A stretch of 64,000 bases of DNA from Siphlonurus alternatus (lineage: Eukaryota; Arthropoda; Insecta; Ephemeroptera; Siphlonuridae), in the NCBI GenBank assembly GCA_949825025.1, contig OX463780.1:39102979-39166978 (forward strand), written 5' to 3'. Of this stretch, positions 10,435 to 22,336 are shown piece by piece (within the stretch, counting starts at the first letter, position 1; each line of letters begins with the position of its first letter). Made by a program: the position numbers and the translations under genes. The notes beneath the pieces are model-generated. The model was not told where the DNA came from and ran no database searches. It saw only the letters and a list, made by a program, of their open reading frames with translations.

Positions 10435-11116
10435 CTATATATATTATGCGTATAAATATACGTATATATGACCTCCTCATGCATATTTGAACTGCAATGT
10501 ATTTGAATTCAAAGAATAGAATTAAATGTTGAAAACAAAACTTAATTAAAATGCCATGAATCAAACTTTAACTTTATATCATGATTATATGCGAATTAAC
10601 GCATTAGTATAATAATAATTTTATTAAAAAAAAAGCGAATATTGGGGGAAAATTTTAAAATAAAGGTCACTATGATTTTGATAAATTTATAATTAATTTA
10701 ATAATATATACAGTAAAATTAAGCATTTATCTCGATTTTCTCTTATAGATTTTTTAATATTTTAAACATTTAAGAAAGCAAGAAAAAACTGAATTTATTT
10801 TTGATAAAGTTAACGAAAGAAGAATACTTTTATATTAAATTTGCTGACTTGTATTAAGCCTACATTACACGATACAATTATTTTTCTAACTAATGAATAC
10901 AATTTTTCCTTACAAGGAAACTTGAACTCCATTTGTTTGTATGGAGATGAAATTTTCTGCAAGGAAAAATGGTATGCAAAATTGTATGGTGTTATAATAC
11001 CGCCATAAAATACACTTTCTTTTACACTTATATGTTGACTGTCTTGCATGATTAAACTGATTTTTAAGCTGCACGAGGAAGATTCGAGCTACATTTGATT
11101 TAAGTATATTATAAAC

Positions 11117-11404
11117 TCAAAGTGGGCTAGTAGCGGTGGGACTATGCAGCACAGGGCTTGTAGGCTCCACAGGCCCGGTATAACCCTGGGGCACTTGGTA
11201 GTACGTGGTGGCCGGCTTGTAGATGGGGTTCTCGCCAGCCTCAAAGTTGGCTGCCTTGGTGGCCTCGAGGAAGCGTTGGTAAGCGATCTTGTCCTTAGCT
11301 GCCAGGGCCACGCGGTATAGCAGCAGCAGCAAAATACCAACGAGCACCACCAGGACGATAATACCTCCAGCAACCATGGCCGTGTTGAGCGGAGGAGAGC
11401 ACGT
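11117..11404 (-). CDS. Integrin beta exon 14: transmembrane helix and cytoplasmic tail
   Basis: [18 protein letters not shown] is the membrane helix. The tail keeps [10 protein letters not shown] but replaces HDR with AAKDK and the second NPxY with QVPQGY, then ends in a Ser/Thr/Pro-rich stretch to SPTATSPL. Stop at 11117-11119. Confidence 0.95.
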   Translation of the reverse strand, partial: TCSPPLNTAMVAGGIIVLVVLVGILLLLLYRVALAAKDKIAYQRFLEATKAANFEAGENPIYKPATTYYQVPQGYTGPVEPTSPVLHSPTATSPL

Positions 11405-12187
11405 CTGCAAATACAGATTAAAAGCTATAAAAATAACCCCAAGAAGAATTAATATTGAGAACAAAGAAAACAATTATATATATTCTATATATCCTATATA
11501 TTGTACACTTTGCTTAAAAAACAAAAAGGTTTACATCAATATAGCTTACACAAAGATTATGTATATTAAATCTGTTGTTAATAAATATGTGTACCTACAT
11601 ACTTAACATACTTATAACTTATAGTAGTTATAGTAAAAGTATGTACCCTCTTCGCTGAATGATTTTTTGTCTATTTACTGCGTATAGGCAACCCGCACTG
11701 CTCTAGAGATGAACAAGTTGCCTAACCTTGTAGCGCTATATGACTTTTCAAAATAATAATAAAAAAAAAATTTGTTTTATTTTATTTTCCCAGTTAGTAG
11801 CTGGTATATAATATTATTTACAGTTCATTTATTTGAGATTTTACATCAATGAATCACTCATGGGTCAGCAATAGAGCGATATATTGCTATAGTGAAATAC
11901 AGTGAATTTATGTAACTTCGAAGTGCATAATACAATGTGTGTAAATCTTTGTCAATTTTCTGGTGCTATAAACTGAATTATATTATACTGAACTCAATAA
12001 TATTATTGTCATAGTGATGTAGAAGTCAATGTAATATGTTAATTGCTAATTATTAGAATCTAGTTTGTAAGCTTTAGTTCGATCGTAGTGAACTTAATTA
12101 TTCATATTGTAACATTATAGTTATTGTATCATTCTGGTCAGGGGTAAGAAAAGGCATTATTGCCTTACCCTCGCCATATAAGTCGAA

Positions 12188-12262
<75 letters not shown>

Positions 12263-13342
12263 ATATTATGAGCTGGAGAAAGCAAATATTGTAACCCGAG
12301 AAGGATGAAAATACAATGAATTAATGGATGACCAAAAGAAGAAAGAAAAGCATAAATATACCTTATGATTATGAATTTTTATGAATTTAGATACATTGAT
12401 GTAGAAATGTCAAAACGAATTTATGAAACTGTGCAATATAGAATTGATTTATGTAAAATATATTTATGCTGGCATATTATATATATATAGTTAATATATA
12501 ATTATTATTGTGCTTTGACTGGTATAAAATTTATTAGTCTCAATAAATACAATTACAAGTGAGTCCAACATATCCAGAACCAGACAGTTATTAATCTCTG
12601 ATAAAAGCTGTTTAAAAGAAAAAAAATCTCTAGACATTGAAAGTTAGCTTCATCGCAATAAATGTCAATCATCTTTTTTTTTGCGCGTGGTCTGTGGTAT
12701 CATATAATATATGGAAACTGTGTATAACCTATAGAATATTATAGAATATTATAAGAACAATAATAATTATAGCAAGATTTTTCATTTATTCTCAACTTTC
12801 TGGAGGAGCAATAGGACGTGTCAACACGCTTTACTTAATTACATAATATGATATTAAATTAAATTTTCAACTGTATTGATACTGCTATTGATGATAGATA
12901 TTTTAGTGCTAATTATATCTATTGATAATTAATCTACTGATATAAATGTTGGTGTGCCCTAATTAACGTACCTTAGTGTGTAGCACTCTGAGGCGAACCT
13001 TGCGCTCCTTGGCCAGGCGGTAGCTGAACTGGTACTGACAGGCGTCCTCGGGGTCCGTGAATTTACATAGTTCCTCTTCAGACTCCTCCGCAACTGAAGC
13101 ATTATATTAATATTACGATGTTATATATTATATATACATAATATTTTTATGTTTACAATTTCTTCTTTTTAGATGCTAGAGCAGAAAAAATAACATGAAT
13201 ATGAATGTAATATAAAAAATTGAAGAAGCATAGAAGCATAATTTGGTACTCTCTTTTCATTTCTGCAATAAATAAAATTCACGCATGTAGATCGTCCATC
13301 AATAATAAGCTGATATCCTTTTCAATTTGCGATTAGTATATA

Positions 13343-13423
<81 letters not shown>

Positions 13424-13556
13424 TATATATTATACAGCGCGCACAATAAAGTATTACATATTATTTATATTAAAATGCCTGTAAATAATTTGACGATTGC
13501 ATGTCAAGTAAATTACTGAAATGTAGAAAATTTTATCAATTTGCGATTAGTATATA

Positions 13557-13628
<72 letters not shown>

Positions 13629-16600
13629 CAGCGCGCACAATAAAGTATTACATATTATTTATATTAAAATGCCTGTAAATAATTTGACGATTGCATGTCA
13701 AGTAAATTACTGAAATGTAGAAAATTTTATTACAGTTTGCTTATTTATGCATTTATGCAATGTAGTTAATGGCAACTCATTGTCAGACATGACATATATT
13801 AGTTCATGTATAGCATGTGATAAGACTCACCGTGCAGCTCCGTGACGATGTCAAGGTAAGCGTCGCTGCTGTTGGTGTGACACAGGTCGATCTCGCGGTC
13901 AGATGGACAGGCGTGGTTGAAGCCCTTGCACAGAACGCACGGCTGGTAAAGCTCGCACAGCCCCCTGCACGTGTCACACTTCTCACAGTAGCGACCGGAA
14001 AATCTGCATGCAATGTGTTAATTATTTCTCAGCAACCATAATTTGTAATGTTGGCATCAACGATGAAATATGTTCGACATTGAGATGTGCAAAGCAGAGC
14101 GATTTTCTTCACTGTTTGATAGTTAACGCCGTTAAAAAGCATCTGATATAGAGAGATTAAAATACAAACATTAAAAAGAAAACTAATTAACTAAATTAAA
14201 TTAACTAATTAATAAAATGCAGCTAATATCTTTTCACAGAGTATATTTTTTGAATATAGAAAATGTATTATACTGTTGAAAATTTTAAGTTTAAATAAAA
14301 AGAAAGAAAAAAGTTAAGGTCGATCACCACACTCTACAGAGTTCAAGATATGAATTTTAAAAACATAGGAGAAAAATTCAACCTAAATCTAACAGTGTAA
14401 ATTAATGAAGGGTCTTGCAAGGAGATTCAAAAACTTCTCACCTGGCAGCGTTGTCCGCTGCGCCACAGATGCACTGTCCACAAACACACTCGCCTTGGCC
14501 GCTGCACGGCCTCGTATCTCCAGGTGCTATACACACGTCTTTGGCCGATGGACACGCACAGCTGGCTCCTTCCCATCCAGGCTCACACTCGCAGCGGCCG
14601 CACACACACCTTCCGCGGCCCGCGCCCCCGCATCGGGCGCCATCTACACCCCAACGGTCACACAATGAATCGTCGCACTCGCAGTAGCGTCCATGAGCGA
14701 GGCCGTGGCACTCGCATTGTCCGCACACACAGTCTCCGTGACCCCAACATACGTCAATGCCACGCAGAGCAGCTCCTGCAGGTAGGCACCCAATATCAAG
14801 CTCAGGTAGGGTCGTGGCGTTGCGACCCGTACATCCGCACATTGGACCAAACCTGCGTGAGAGAGACGAAGTTTCACTTAACTAGTCATAATTAATCCAT
14901 TGATCCAACCAGAAAAAAATAACATGTTAATTTCGATAGTTATAATATATTATAAATTGTCAAAACTACATCCTGTGTGTTGTTGTGTTATTTTTATTTT
15001 CATTATTATATATAGCAGCTTTTATGTTTATATACTTACTTGTTAGTTGTATACTGTTATAGTTTCCAAAATCGAATACTTATATTTAAATGTGAGAATG
15101 GAACTTACCACCCCTCATGACAGTGACACACGCCGCAGTCCAGGTTGCCGTGCCCGCTGCAGAGAGTGCTGTCTTTCTCAGACTCGCAGTCACACCCGCA
15201 AAGCAAATCCACTTCTAGACTGAGTCCTGACACAAGTCCTCGCTCCTTTACTGCCACTTGTTGACGCTGTGAACACGGTAGAGGCATATGGTATCAAATC
15301 TAGAGTTATTCTGTTACATGACTGCTGTGGATAAGAAAAAATAGTTTGTTGATTTTCGCTTCAATAAATTATATTACATTCATTATAATTAAATTATAAT
15401 TAAAAAAATATTATTCTAGATATAGCTTAAGCGTATAATATAGTTATATAAAATATGTACGCTTAATTGGTGATTCTTCGGCACTTGGTAAAATAAATAT
15501 TATTTTTTATAATGCCATGCACATGCACCACTGCATAATTGTAGCCCATTGTGTTGTCATTATATTATCTCTTTGTCGTATAAAGAACAGAGTTCCTGTA
15601 TCATGCAGGTACTTTGTACTCTTAGAGTATTTGCAAGTTGCTTAAGAAAAATATTATAGAAACTTTTTCCGAATTATGAAACTGCAAGCATATATATAGC
15701 AAAAACTTGTTCGTTTGGTCTTACCCACAGTTCTGGCTCGGCAGGACAGTAGTCGAGTTGCAGCTGCAGCACGAACTCGTACTCCTCGCCTTCTTGCACC
15801 TCCTCACACGTGCTGCTCTCGGCAGTGCGCCGTCTGCCACCACACGAGGTGCTGTACGATGTCCTGAGAGGCGAGGTGGCGTTGTCGCTGAACGTCACGG
15901 TTGACACGATGTCCTGAATATGCACAAAACGGTGAACTGTGTTTTACCTCTTTAGAACTGCGAAATTGCATGGTGTCACTTTAATTTTCAAGAATGGGAA
16001 CTATATGGGTCGTTAATTTACTTAAATTACATTGTCAAGTGTCAAATTGATAAGGTTAAGTAGTAACAAATTTTAATCTAAAGAAATATTTTTGTATAAT
16101 TTAATTGGAAGATGTTTAATATTAATTTATGAAATATAATTTCCCTGTGAACATCAACAGTTTTCTCTTTTTTTCATTAGAGCTAAAAAATGTACTGCAC
16201 ATCAATATATCAAGAAATCCCAATAAGTTGCAAGGCATGACGTAATAAGATGATGTCGGCACGCACTTGGTAGCCCTGGCGAACCAGCTGGATGATGTTG
16301 GACGAGTCCTCCTCGAGAGCCGCCACGAAGGCTGGACCTTGCAGCACCTCTGTGAGACGAGCGTAATGCTCCATTCGCTCGCGAGTCACCGCGAAGATCA
16401 CATTCACCTGCAACAGTCATCACAGCTGTTGTCAGTTAACAGTTAAAAGATCCTGTTGCTCCAATTATACGATTTCAAAAACATTTTTTGGCAGCAGCGT
16501 TGGCTCTTTTTTTTTTTTTTTTTTTTTTTACAGCACACTGATTGAAACATTTGTATCTGATGTCTATATTAATTAATACATTAATGATATAAATTAAGAT

Positions 16601-19600
16601 GTTACATATTATATATATTTTTTAAGAAATAAATTTTAATACACCATGAAGTGCTGATGCTCTTTACAGATTTAACAATTTTATATATATATAATATATA
16701 GTAATATATTATATATATATATAATATATAAATATATAATATTATCCATTTCAAATTAAATAAATGATAAGATAATGCAACTAAATTTCTACATAAATAT
16801 AATTATATAATATACTTTACGTGAGTTTGTTTTGACTGCACGATGCCCCAATACTGATTGAACAGTTTACCTTGTCGTCGAGAAGTCTCGCGTCGATCTG
16901 TCCGAGCGACGGGTAGTCCTGCTCGGTGGACTTGGTGTACAAGCCCGTGCTGGGGTCCAGGTGACACAGACCGTCGTTGTTGCGCACCGCACCTCCCAGC
17001 TGCAACAATGTCAGGCCGGTTAGATTGGTAAATTTACACAGTACTTTCAATTTATTAAAAATCCGTATTATAATATATTAGCTACCTGGAAAAAAAAATA
17101 CAGCTCATCATTGAAATTACGCATTAGCTGATATCTTTAAAATAACAATTAATTTTAAAGTTAAAGCTTAATTTGCTGTTCGTGCATGAGTATAATATAG
17201 TCAAGACCAATATTATAGCGATTAAAAGTTGTAAGTATACGTTATACCTTTCCGTCTCCGGCGAAGTGCAAGATGCCGTCTGACGCAAGCAGCACGATTT
17301 TCCTCGAGTCCTGCGTCCAGCCCACGTTCTCTTTGCATGCGAGAGCTTGCATGAGCGCGTCCAGTCCACCCTGTCATGCAGGAATCAACAGGTTATACGT
17401 AACTGACAGTGAGACTAGCAGTTCTTGACGTTCTTGTAGATTTAATAATTATATAATTACACGTCCCAGCTCAACTTAAAATAAAATATTAATAAAACTC
17501 TAGAGAGAGTAAAATGCATAACTTATGTTAATTAGTATAAGACTAGAAATAAACATAATTCAACAGGAGGGCCATGCAAAAACGCATTAAATTCGATATG
17601 AGAGCTGCTGAATGACCTACTGCACTTCGATATGTTTTTATTTATGATTGTAATTAATGGCATTTTTATTAATTATAATCTATTGATAAAATTGTAAATA
17701 TTCCTAAAGCGCATAAAAATGGAGCTTAATTCATTTATAGCTCTTTTACTACAATTACTACAAATTAAATAATCAATCTTCACTTTTAATTATCTACTAG
17801 ATCTATATTATATTATATAGATGCATTGTGTCCATGATGTTTCACTATATATTAATATTATACACTATACTTGGCTACACTGATATCTCTACCTACTACT
17901 ATATATAGTGTACTTAATTGTAATCTCGTACCTCAGCATTGTCGAGGTTCCCCGAGATAGGTGCGTCCCTGACGTGTCCGGAAAACTTGTCGGTGTCTCG
18001 GTTCAAGCTGAGGTGATGACGGAAGCCGTAGGCGGCGCTGCATTCCCTGTGCTCCACGCTGCACGGGTTCGAGAGCCGCGCCTGGTCCACGAACGGCATC
18101 GTTGGTTTGTCCACGTATGACCCGAAACCGAGCCGGAAGTTTTGTGTCAGGTTGCTGAGAGCGATAGCCAAGTCATCCCCTGTGTGGATTTGCGTGAATT
18201 TAACAAATTTGTTACATTTTGTCCAAAATTTATTACATATAATGTGCTATGTTGGAATTGTTGGATGTATTTATGGTGCTATATTACTGCAGTGTCATGT
18301 AAATAAAACATTGTGAGGCTACACCACTTCTGTAAATGACATCAATAGAGTTTAAATTAGTTAATCTTGAATTAATTCATCATTATCTAAAAATATATAT
18401 AATATATTATATATTATAATCAATTATGCATTCTACCAAGTACCAAGTCACTAGCTGCAATATAGCAGAACAGAAGATTTCATTATACAATATTGATTAC
18501 ACAGCTAGCGTATTATAGTAGATAATTTAGAAATATAAAATTTAAAGACCTCATCTGTTCACGTATATAAAATTATATTTTAAATGCATGTGATACATTT
18601 TCGTTTATTACGCGTATATAATTATATTATAGAAATATGTCAAATATGATAGCATATCCGGAAGCGAATTCGCATTAAACGCGTGAATATTTTGAGTAGA
18701 ACGCGTTGGGATATCATATAAAGAAAATAAAATATATAATAATTATATTAGTCGATTTTTAAGATTATAAATTTTATAATAAATATTTGAATACAAGTTA
18801 AAAATATTGAATTAAGTTTTGTCTAATATAGGTTTACTGATTGAATAGAACATAAAATGAATGTTTTCCTAGCTTTAACACAAACTTGTACTGGCCGTTC
18901 ATATATGCCTTCATGATCGCCTTTAATAATATTTTTACAAAGTTACCCAGCAGATCAGAGATGGTACTGACCGAGGCTGGCGATGGTCTCCTTGTCATCC
19001 AGCATGCTCCACGTGACGTCCATCAGGAAGTAAACGTCCAGGGGGTAGTTCCTCGCCGCTCGAAACGTGAAGGGCACGCTCAGGCTTCGGTCACCTGTAT
19101 AACAAATATTGTTCCAATAAGTCAACAATTTGAGATAGTTGATCTCTTATTTTTCAATAAGTGTAGAACAGGTCAGGTGGATTTGAATATTACTGATACT
19201 GTTAAAAATGGGCGTCAAATTAGAGGGCAAGATGGTGTTGTTAGTCTTATTCCACCACAGGCTCGTTTAGAGTTATATAAAAAAAGGTTTTCTAATAAGG
19301 ACTGTGTCTGAATGGAATAAGTTGCCCTGCAATTTAAAGAAAAGTGATGCTAAGCAGTTTCCTTCTGCTCTTAAGAATTATTATATTCTTAAAAATAGTT
19401 AATTAATTTGTTTGTTTTTGACTCTATCTAGCATTCTATGCTATAGCATTGGTATAAATTTGTAGGTTAGCAGCCACTTGTGATATGGTGCTTCTAGTGC
19501 CTTGCTTGCTACCCCCACCCCACTACTTGTAATACTGTGTGTACCTTGGGTGAAATAATAAAATAAAATAAATAAATTATAATGTTTGTATGGTAAAACA

Positions 19601-21162
19601 AATTTGAGTAAAGCAATTAAACTAAAAATATCAAGCATGGAAGAAAATTAAATGTAACAAAAAGTTATGAGCAAACTAATATTTAGTAACATGTATAAAT
19701 AAGTCATAATTATAAGCATTGAAAATATTAAGAGGAAAAGGTATAAATATATAATGTTATATTGTAGACACTCTTATAATATATATATATTCAATTAAAG
19801 CTATACCAGAGAGCATTAATTTAAAGTATATAAGATCATGTACTTTAAATATATATAAGATATATAGGTCATATATACACCTATATCCTAATTCGCAATT
19901 CAGTGCTAAATTATTACTTCAAATAAATTTTAATATGCATCGTCAGCCCCATCAGGGCTAGTCAAAACTGAAATTGTGCTGTATATCAAATCGTTGGGGT
20001 GTATTCTTAAAATGTTAATATTTAATATTTCGTTAATATCATAGCAATTAAGTTAACTCCTCCACACCAGCGCAAGTCCTCCTTTTGTTTCCATAATTTC
20101 TACTATTCAACATTACTCTCTGTTAGAATCACGTCACCTGCACGCAGCTTGATGAGGGCGCTCTGCGGGCGCACCTGCACGGCGGCGTGCCCGTCCTCCT
20201 CGCGACCAAAGTCACTGAACACCTCGTCTTGCTTAAGCCTAAGCTCCGAGCTGCCACGCACGTATACGTGCTCGTCTGGACATCCCGCGGCAAGGAGCAC
20301 TTCGGGCAGGTCACAGCGAGGGCCATGGAAACCCTGCATTTGATACAAGATGAAATTAGCTGCAGTTTTATTTCGTTTAATATTTTATTCTCAATGTTGC
20401 TACATACAGCCATGCAATTCCAATTCATGTGTATACAAATAATAATTGACACTTAAACCATCATCCCCTTTTTTCGCCAATGTACGTAGAATAAGTAACG
20501 CAGAATTTGACTAGTACAATGCTCACCCACTGTTTGCACCAGGCACACGTTGGTCCCGCGGCCACGCAACTGCCGCACTCGACCTCCCCCGCGCAGCGAG
20601 GGTCAGACGACGGTACTGCTGTAAGATACACCGAGCACCATTTATCGTCATGTATATAAGCCTTCGTTCGAAGTAAACTCTTGCAGCAAAAAGCCAGGAA
20701 CAATGAAAGTGTGGCGCCTGTTGTCACGTAATACCGATCAGGTTTGTCAATATATATATTATAGAGTAAATATTTGAAAATTGATATCCAACGATATTTT
20801 GATATCATTATGGTATTATGGTTTTTATTTTGATAATTTTTTTAAGCTATATATATCCTAATAATGCCTTGAAGGCACATCTAGAGAGATATAACAGGTT
20901 TAGAATTTTCGGGGATCGAACTACATTTAAATGTTATACCATGAGATTATGTTATACCATTGATATTTTACATACGGTCTTTCACATTTATAATTAATTT
21001 TTGAGGAATGTTCAGCAAGTTCTTTCGTTACAAACTGAATTTAATTGTGGAATTCATTTCACAAACATCCATATTACAATAAGTTTATAATAAATACTTA
21101 CTTTGCGACCATACCAGAACAGTAAGAAATGTTAAAAATACTAAAAAAGTTTCTTTACTCAT
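11117..21162 (-). CDS. Integrin beta subunit, complete, 14 exons, 817 aa
   Basis: Single-pass adhesion receptor subunit that pairs with an integrin alpha chain at the cell surface to bind matrix ligands. Exons: 21102-21162, 20527-20618, 20138-20333, 18972-19094, 17932-18179, 17371 side 17248-17370, 16871-16999, 16267-16407, 15725-15913, 15109-15266, 14442-14852, 13831-14003, 12972-13093, 11117-11404. Together 2454 bases, in frame, of usual family length. Order: signal peptide, PSI, hybrid, beta-I domain, hybrid, four I-EGF modules, beta-tail domain, transmembrane helix, short tail. ADMIDAS (MLDDKE and LASDG) is conserved; MIDAS reads DVTWS. The tail keeps membrane-proximal NPIY but has lost the second NPxY (VPQGY) and the HDR motif. 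Paralogue (betaPS or beta-nu type) unresolved, but divergence favours a non-betaPS subunit. Confidence 0.97.
11405..12971. other. Integrin last intron with LINE 3' tail
   Basis: Contains a stretch ending GGGGTAAGAAAAGGCATTA...TTACCCTCGCC that resembles a LINE 3' terminus on the plus strand, directly followed by an (AAAT)n tract at 12183-12264. The rest is AT-rich without recognisable features. Confidence 0.5.
12183..12264. repeat. (AAAT)n microsatellite
   Basis: About 80 bp of AAAT repeats starting at the end of a LINE-like 3' sequence. Confidence 0.95.
12972..13093 (-). CDS. Integrin beta exon 13: beta-tail domain
   Basis: Encodes [20 protein letters not shown], matching the C-x-F-x-D..C-x-Y-x-F-x-Y signature. 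Confidence 0.94.
13190..13310. mobile_element. Decayed family A MITE remnant
   Basis: AAGCATAATTTGGTACTCTC and TTTCATTTCTGCAATAAATA match the right arm of family A; the left arm is barely recognisable. In an integrin intron. Confidence 0.6.
13322..13730. repeat. ~210-bp tandem duplication with internal (AT)n
   Basis: CAATTTGCGATTAGTATATA, an AT tract (13339-13419 and 13559-13624), CAGCGCGCACAATAAAGTAT and GTAGAAAATTTTAT occur twice in direct order. Copies are nearly identical outside AT tract length. Confidence 0.9.
13831..14003 (-). CDS. Integrin beta exon 12: end of I-EGF 4 and start of beta-tail domain
   Basis: Encodes [19 protein letters not shown]. The family usually has CPTC where this has CDTC. 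Confidence 0.94.
14442..14852 (-). CDS. Integrin beta exon 11: I-EGF 2 to 4
   Basis: The largest exon (411 bp). Repeated CxCGxCxC modules include [28 protein letters not shown] and [11 protein letters not shown]. Confidence 0.95.
15109..15266 (-). CDS. Integrin beta exon 10: I-EGF 1
   Basis: [15 protein letters not shown] begins the cysteine-rich stalk; [12 protein letters not shown] is the module's C-x-C core. Confidence 0.94.
15725..15913 (-). CDS. Integrin beta exon 9: second hybrid-domain segment
   Basis: Sixty-three codons containing [20 protein letters not shown] and DYCP, matching the hybrid domain return strands. Confidence 0.92.
16267..16407 (-). CDS. Integrin beta exon 8: end of beta-I domain
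   Basis: Forty-seven codons: [10 protein letters not shown]...[17 protein letters not shown], the standard C-terminal strand and helix of the domain. Confidence 0.95.
16871..16999 (-). CDS. Integrin beta exon 7: beta-I domain
   Basis: Forty-three codons with [20 protein letters not shown] and the DYPSLGQ block, phase 0 at both ends. Confidence 0.95.
17248..17370 (-). CDS. Integrin beta exon 6: beta-I domain, ADMIDAS Asp
   Basis: Forty-one codons: [18 protein letters not shown] then [18 protein letters not shown]. The Asp in ASDG is the conserved ADMIDAS ligand. Confidence 0.95.
17932..18179 (-). CDS. Integrin beta exon 5: specificity loop and SyMBS
   Basis: Encodes [20 protein letters not shown], the Cys-Cys specificity loop ([10 protein letters not shown]) and ISGNLDNAE. 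The last matches the SyMBS segment SGNLDSPE, but the usual Pro is Ala. Confidence 0.95.
18972..19094 (-). CDS. Integrin beta exon 4: MIDAS of the beta-I domain
   Basis: Encodes [20 protein letters not shown]. Most integrin beta chains have DLSYSM here, so the second MIDAS residue is Thr instead of Ser. The ADMIDAS Asp-Asp pair is kept. The acceptor lies within about 10 bp of an antisense LINE fragment. Confidence 0.95.
19100..19578 (+). mobile_element. 3' fragment of a CR1/L2-type LINE, antisense in an integrin intron
   Basis: The plus strand encodes the end of a LINE reverse-transcriptase [20 protein letters not shown], then after a one-base frameshift [14 protein letters not shown] and [18 protein letters not shown]. 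Such W-N-x-L-P endings are typical of CR1/L2 elements. An A/T-rich (AAAAT/AAAT) tail closes it. The catalytic part is absent. It lies antisense to the host gene and almost abuts the exon 4 acceptor. Confidence 0.8.
20138..20333 (-). CDS. Integrin beta exon 3: end of PSI and hybrid domain strand
   Basis: Encodes [20 protein letters not shown] and [15 protein letters not shown], which precede the beta-I domain in all integrin beta chains. Confidence 0.93.
20527..20618 (-). CDS. Integrin beta exon 2: PSI domain
   Basis: Encodes [20 protein letters not shown], the cysteine-rich PSI start. Two acceptors three bases apart (CAG-CAG) are both in frame, so one residue is uncertain. Confidence 0.9.
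21102..21162 (-). CDS. Integrin beta exon 1: signal peptide
   Basis: ATG at 21160-21162; [20 protein letters not shown] is a clear secretion signal. It ends one base into a codon (donor GTAAGT), which fits the phase of exon 2. Confidence 0.88.
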
Positions 21163-22084
21163 TTTAACACTATTAAATAATATAAATATATTAATTAAAT
21201 ATGATGAAAATAACAAAATTATTTCACAAACATATTTTCAATATATCAATATAAGCCATTTCACATTTTAATGCAATTTAAAACTATATAATATATATAT
21301 TAATGCCTATATACGTAATTTTATATATTATACATATAAAGTAAGCCTCAGTAAGTTAAATCACTTGCATTACAATTTCAAACTACCAAGAAATTTGTCA
21401 CAGCAAAGTGTATGTCCCGTGTCTAACTGAGGTTTTCGCCCGTGTATTGACAGACAGAGATGGATGACAGCACAACCTCCTATAGCTCATATCACGAGAG
21501 ATAAGACGAACGGTTCTCGCAGCAGAAACTGCTGATAACACACCTTGCTATATTAAAGGTGCGGCATCATAGCTATCACATCTTTGCTGATGTTATTAAC
21601 GAAAGTACATTATGGAAGTTTGCACGCTACTTTGCTCATCATCAATACCTCACTATCATATTGGTTTGTGTATCTATAGCATTGGTACGGTACATACGTG
21701 CAGCATTGAAGTGCTGCAATGCGCAAGAAAAAATATGTATATAATATACAGTATAATTATGCCCCAAGGGCGAACCCATGCGCGAGGATTGAGGTTTCCA
21801 TCCTCCCAGAAGAGGTCCTGTAATGTGTACTAGGTAGGAGTTACGTTGCCCTCAGAATCCATTTAAAAGTTACAAATTGCGCCCCCTCATGGCCCTCGTC
21901 TCCTGCATGAGAGCTGCGTATTCTACAGGTTCGCCTGTTTCGGATGTAACGGAGAAGAAGGGCATACACAATTAACATATAATTAAATATAAATTAATAA
22001 ATTAAATATAATTAAAAATAATTACCAAGAAATTATTTAACAATGTAACATAATTATTATATACCTATACCCAGCCTTCAACGC

Positions 22085-22127
22085 GGCCTTCGGCGGCTTT
22101 CGGCGGCTTTTGGCGGCTTTCGGCGGC
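22085..22127. repeat. GGCGGCTTT minisatellite
   Basis: Four to five units of GGCGGCTTT(C/T)C-like sequence, GC-rich in AT-rich DNA. Confidence 0.85.
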
Positions 22128-22298
22128 CTACTAAGTTTGTTAGTAAGAAAATTCTGATCATAAAATATTTTTTGGTCAAATATGACTAAATGAAAGTAAC
22201 AAAACGTGAAAAAATTGATCCGCGGTGGCCTTTTGCTCCTTTAATTATGTAGTGTCGCAGCTATCACATTTTTTTTTCTTCTTAATTATTTATAATAA

Positions 22299-22336
22299 TA
22301 AATTGTTTATTGAACACAAAAACAGTGTACAGAATA
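22299..22336 (-). mobile_element. Retroposon 3' end, copy 1
   Basis: On the minus strand, GTACACTGTTTTTGTGTTCA is followed by AATAAA, as at 24011-24048. Likely a truncated LINE or SINE terminus. Confidence 0.45.

Larger units (their letters stand above)
2554..11116. other. Intergenic region between calpain and integrin beta
   Basis: About 8.5 kb with no host exon I can defend, although the calpain start exon should lie here or further right. It contains several AT microsatellites, a 5'-truncated RNase H LINE, at least five foldback elements, a 5S-derived fragment and a nested palindrome with an inverted minisatellite. The last few hundred bases before 11117 probably include the integrin 3' UTR. 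Confidence 0.6.
14004..18971. other. Integrin introns 4-12 (short introns)
   Basis: Introns of about 240-800 bp at 14004-14441, 14853-15108, 15267-15724, 15914-16266, 16408-16870, 17000-17247, 17371-17931 and 18180-18971. AT-rich, with a poly-T run near 16508; no mobile element or other gene recognised. Confidence 0.6.

Noticed and set aside
14405..14895. Plus-strand frames opposite the I-EGF exon
   Set aside because: Antisense shadows of the cysteine-rich integrin exon.
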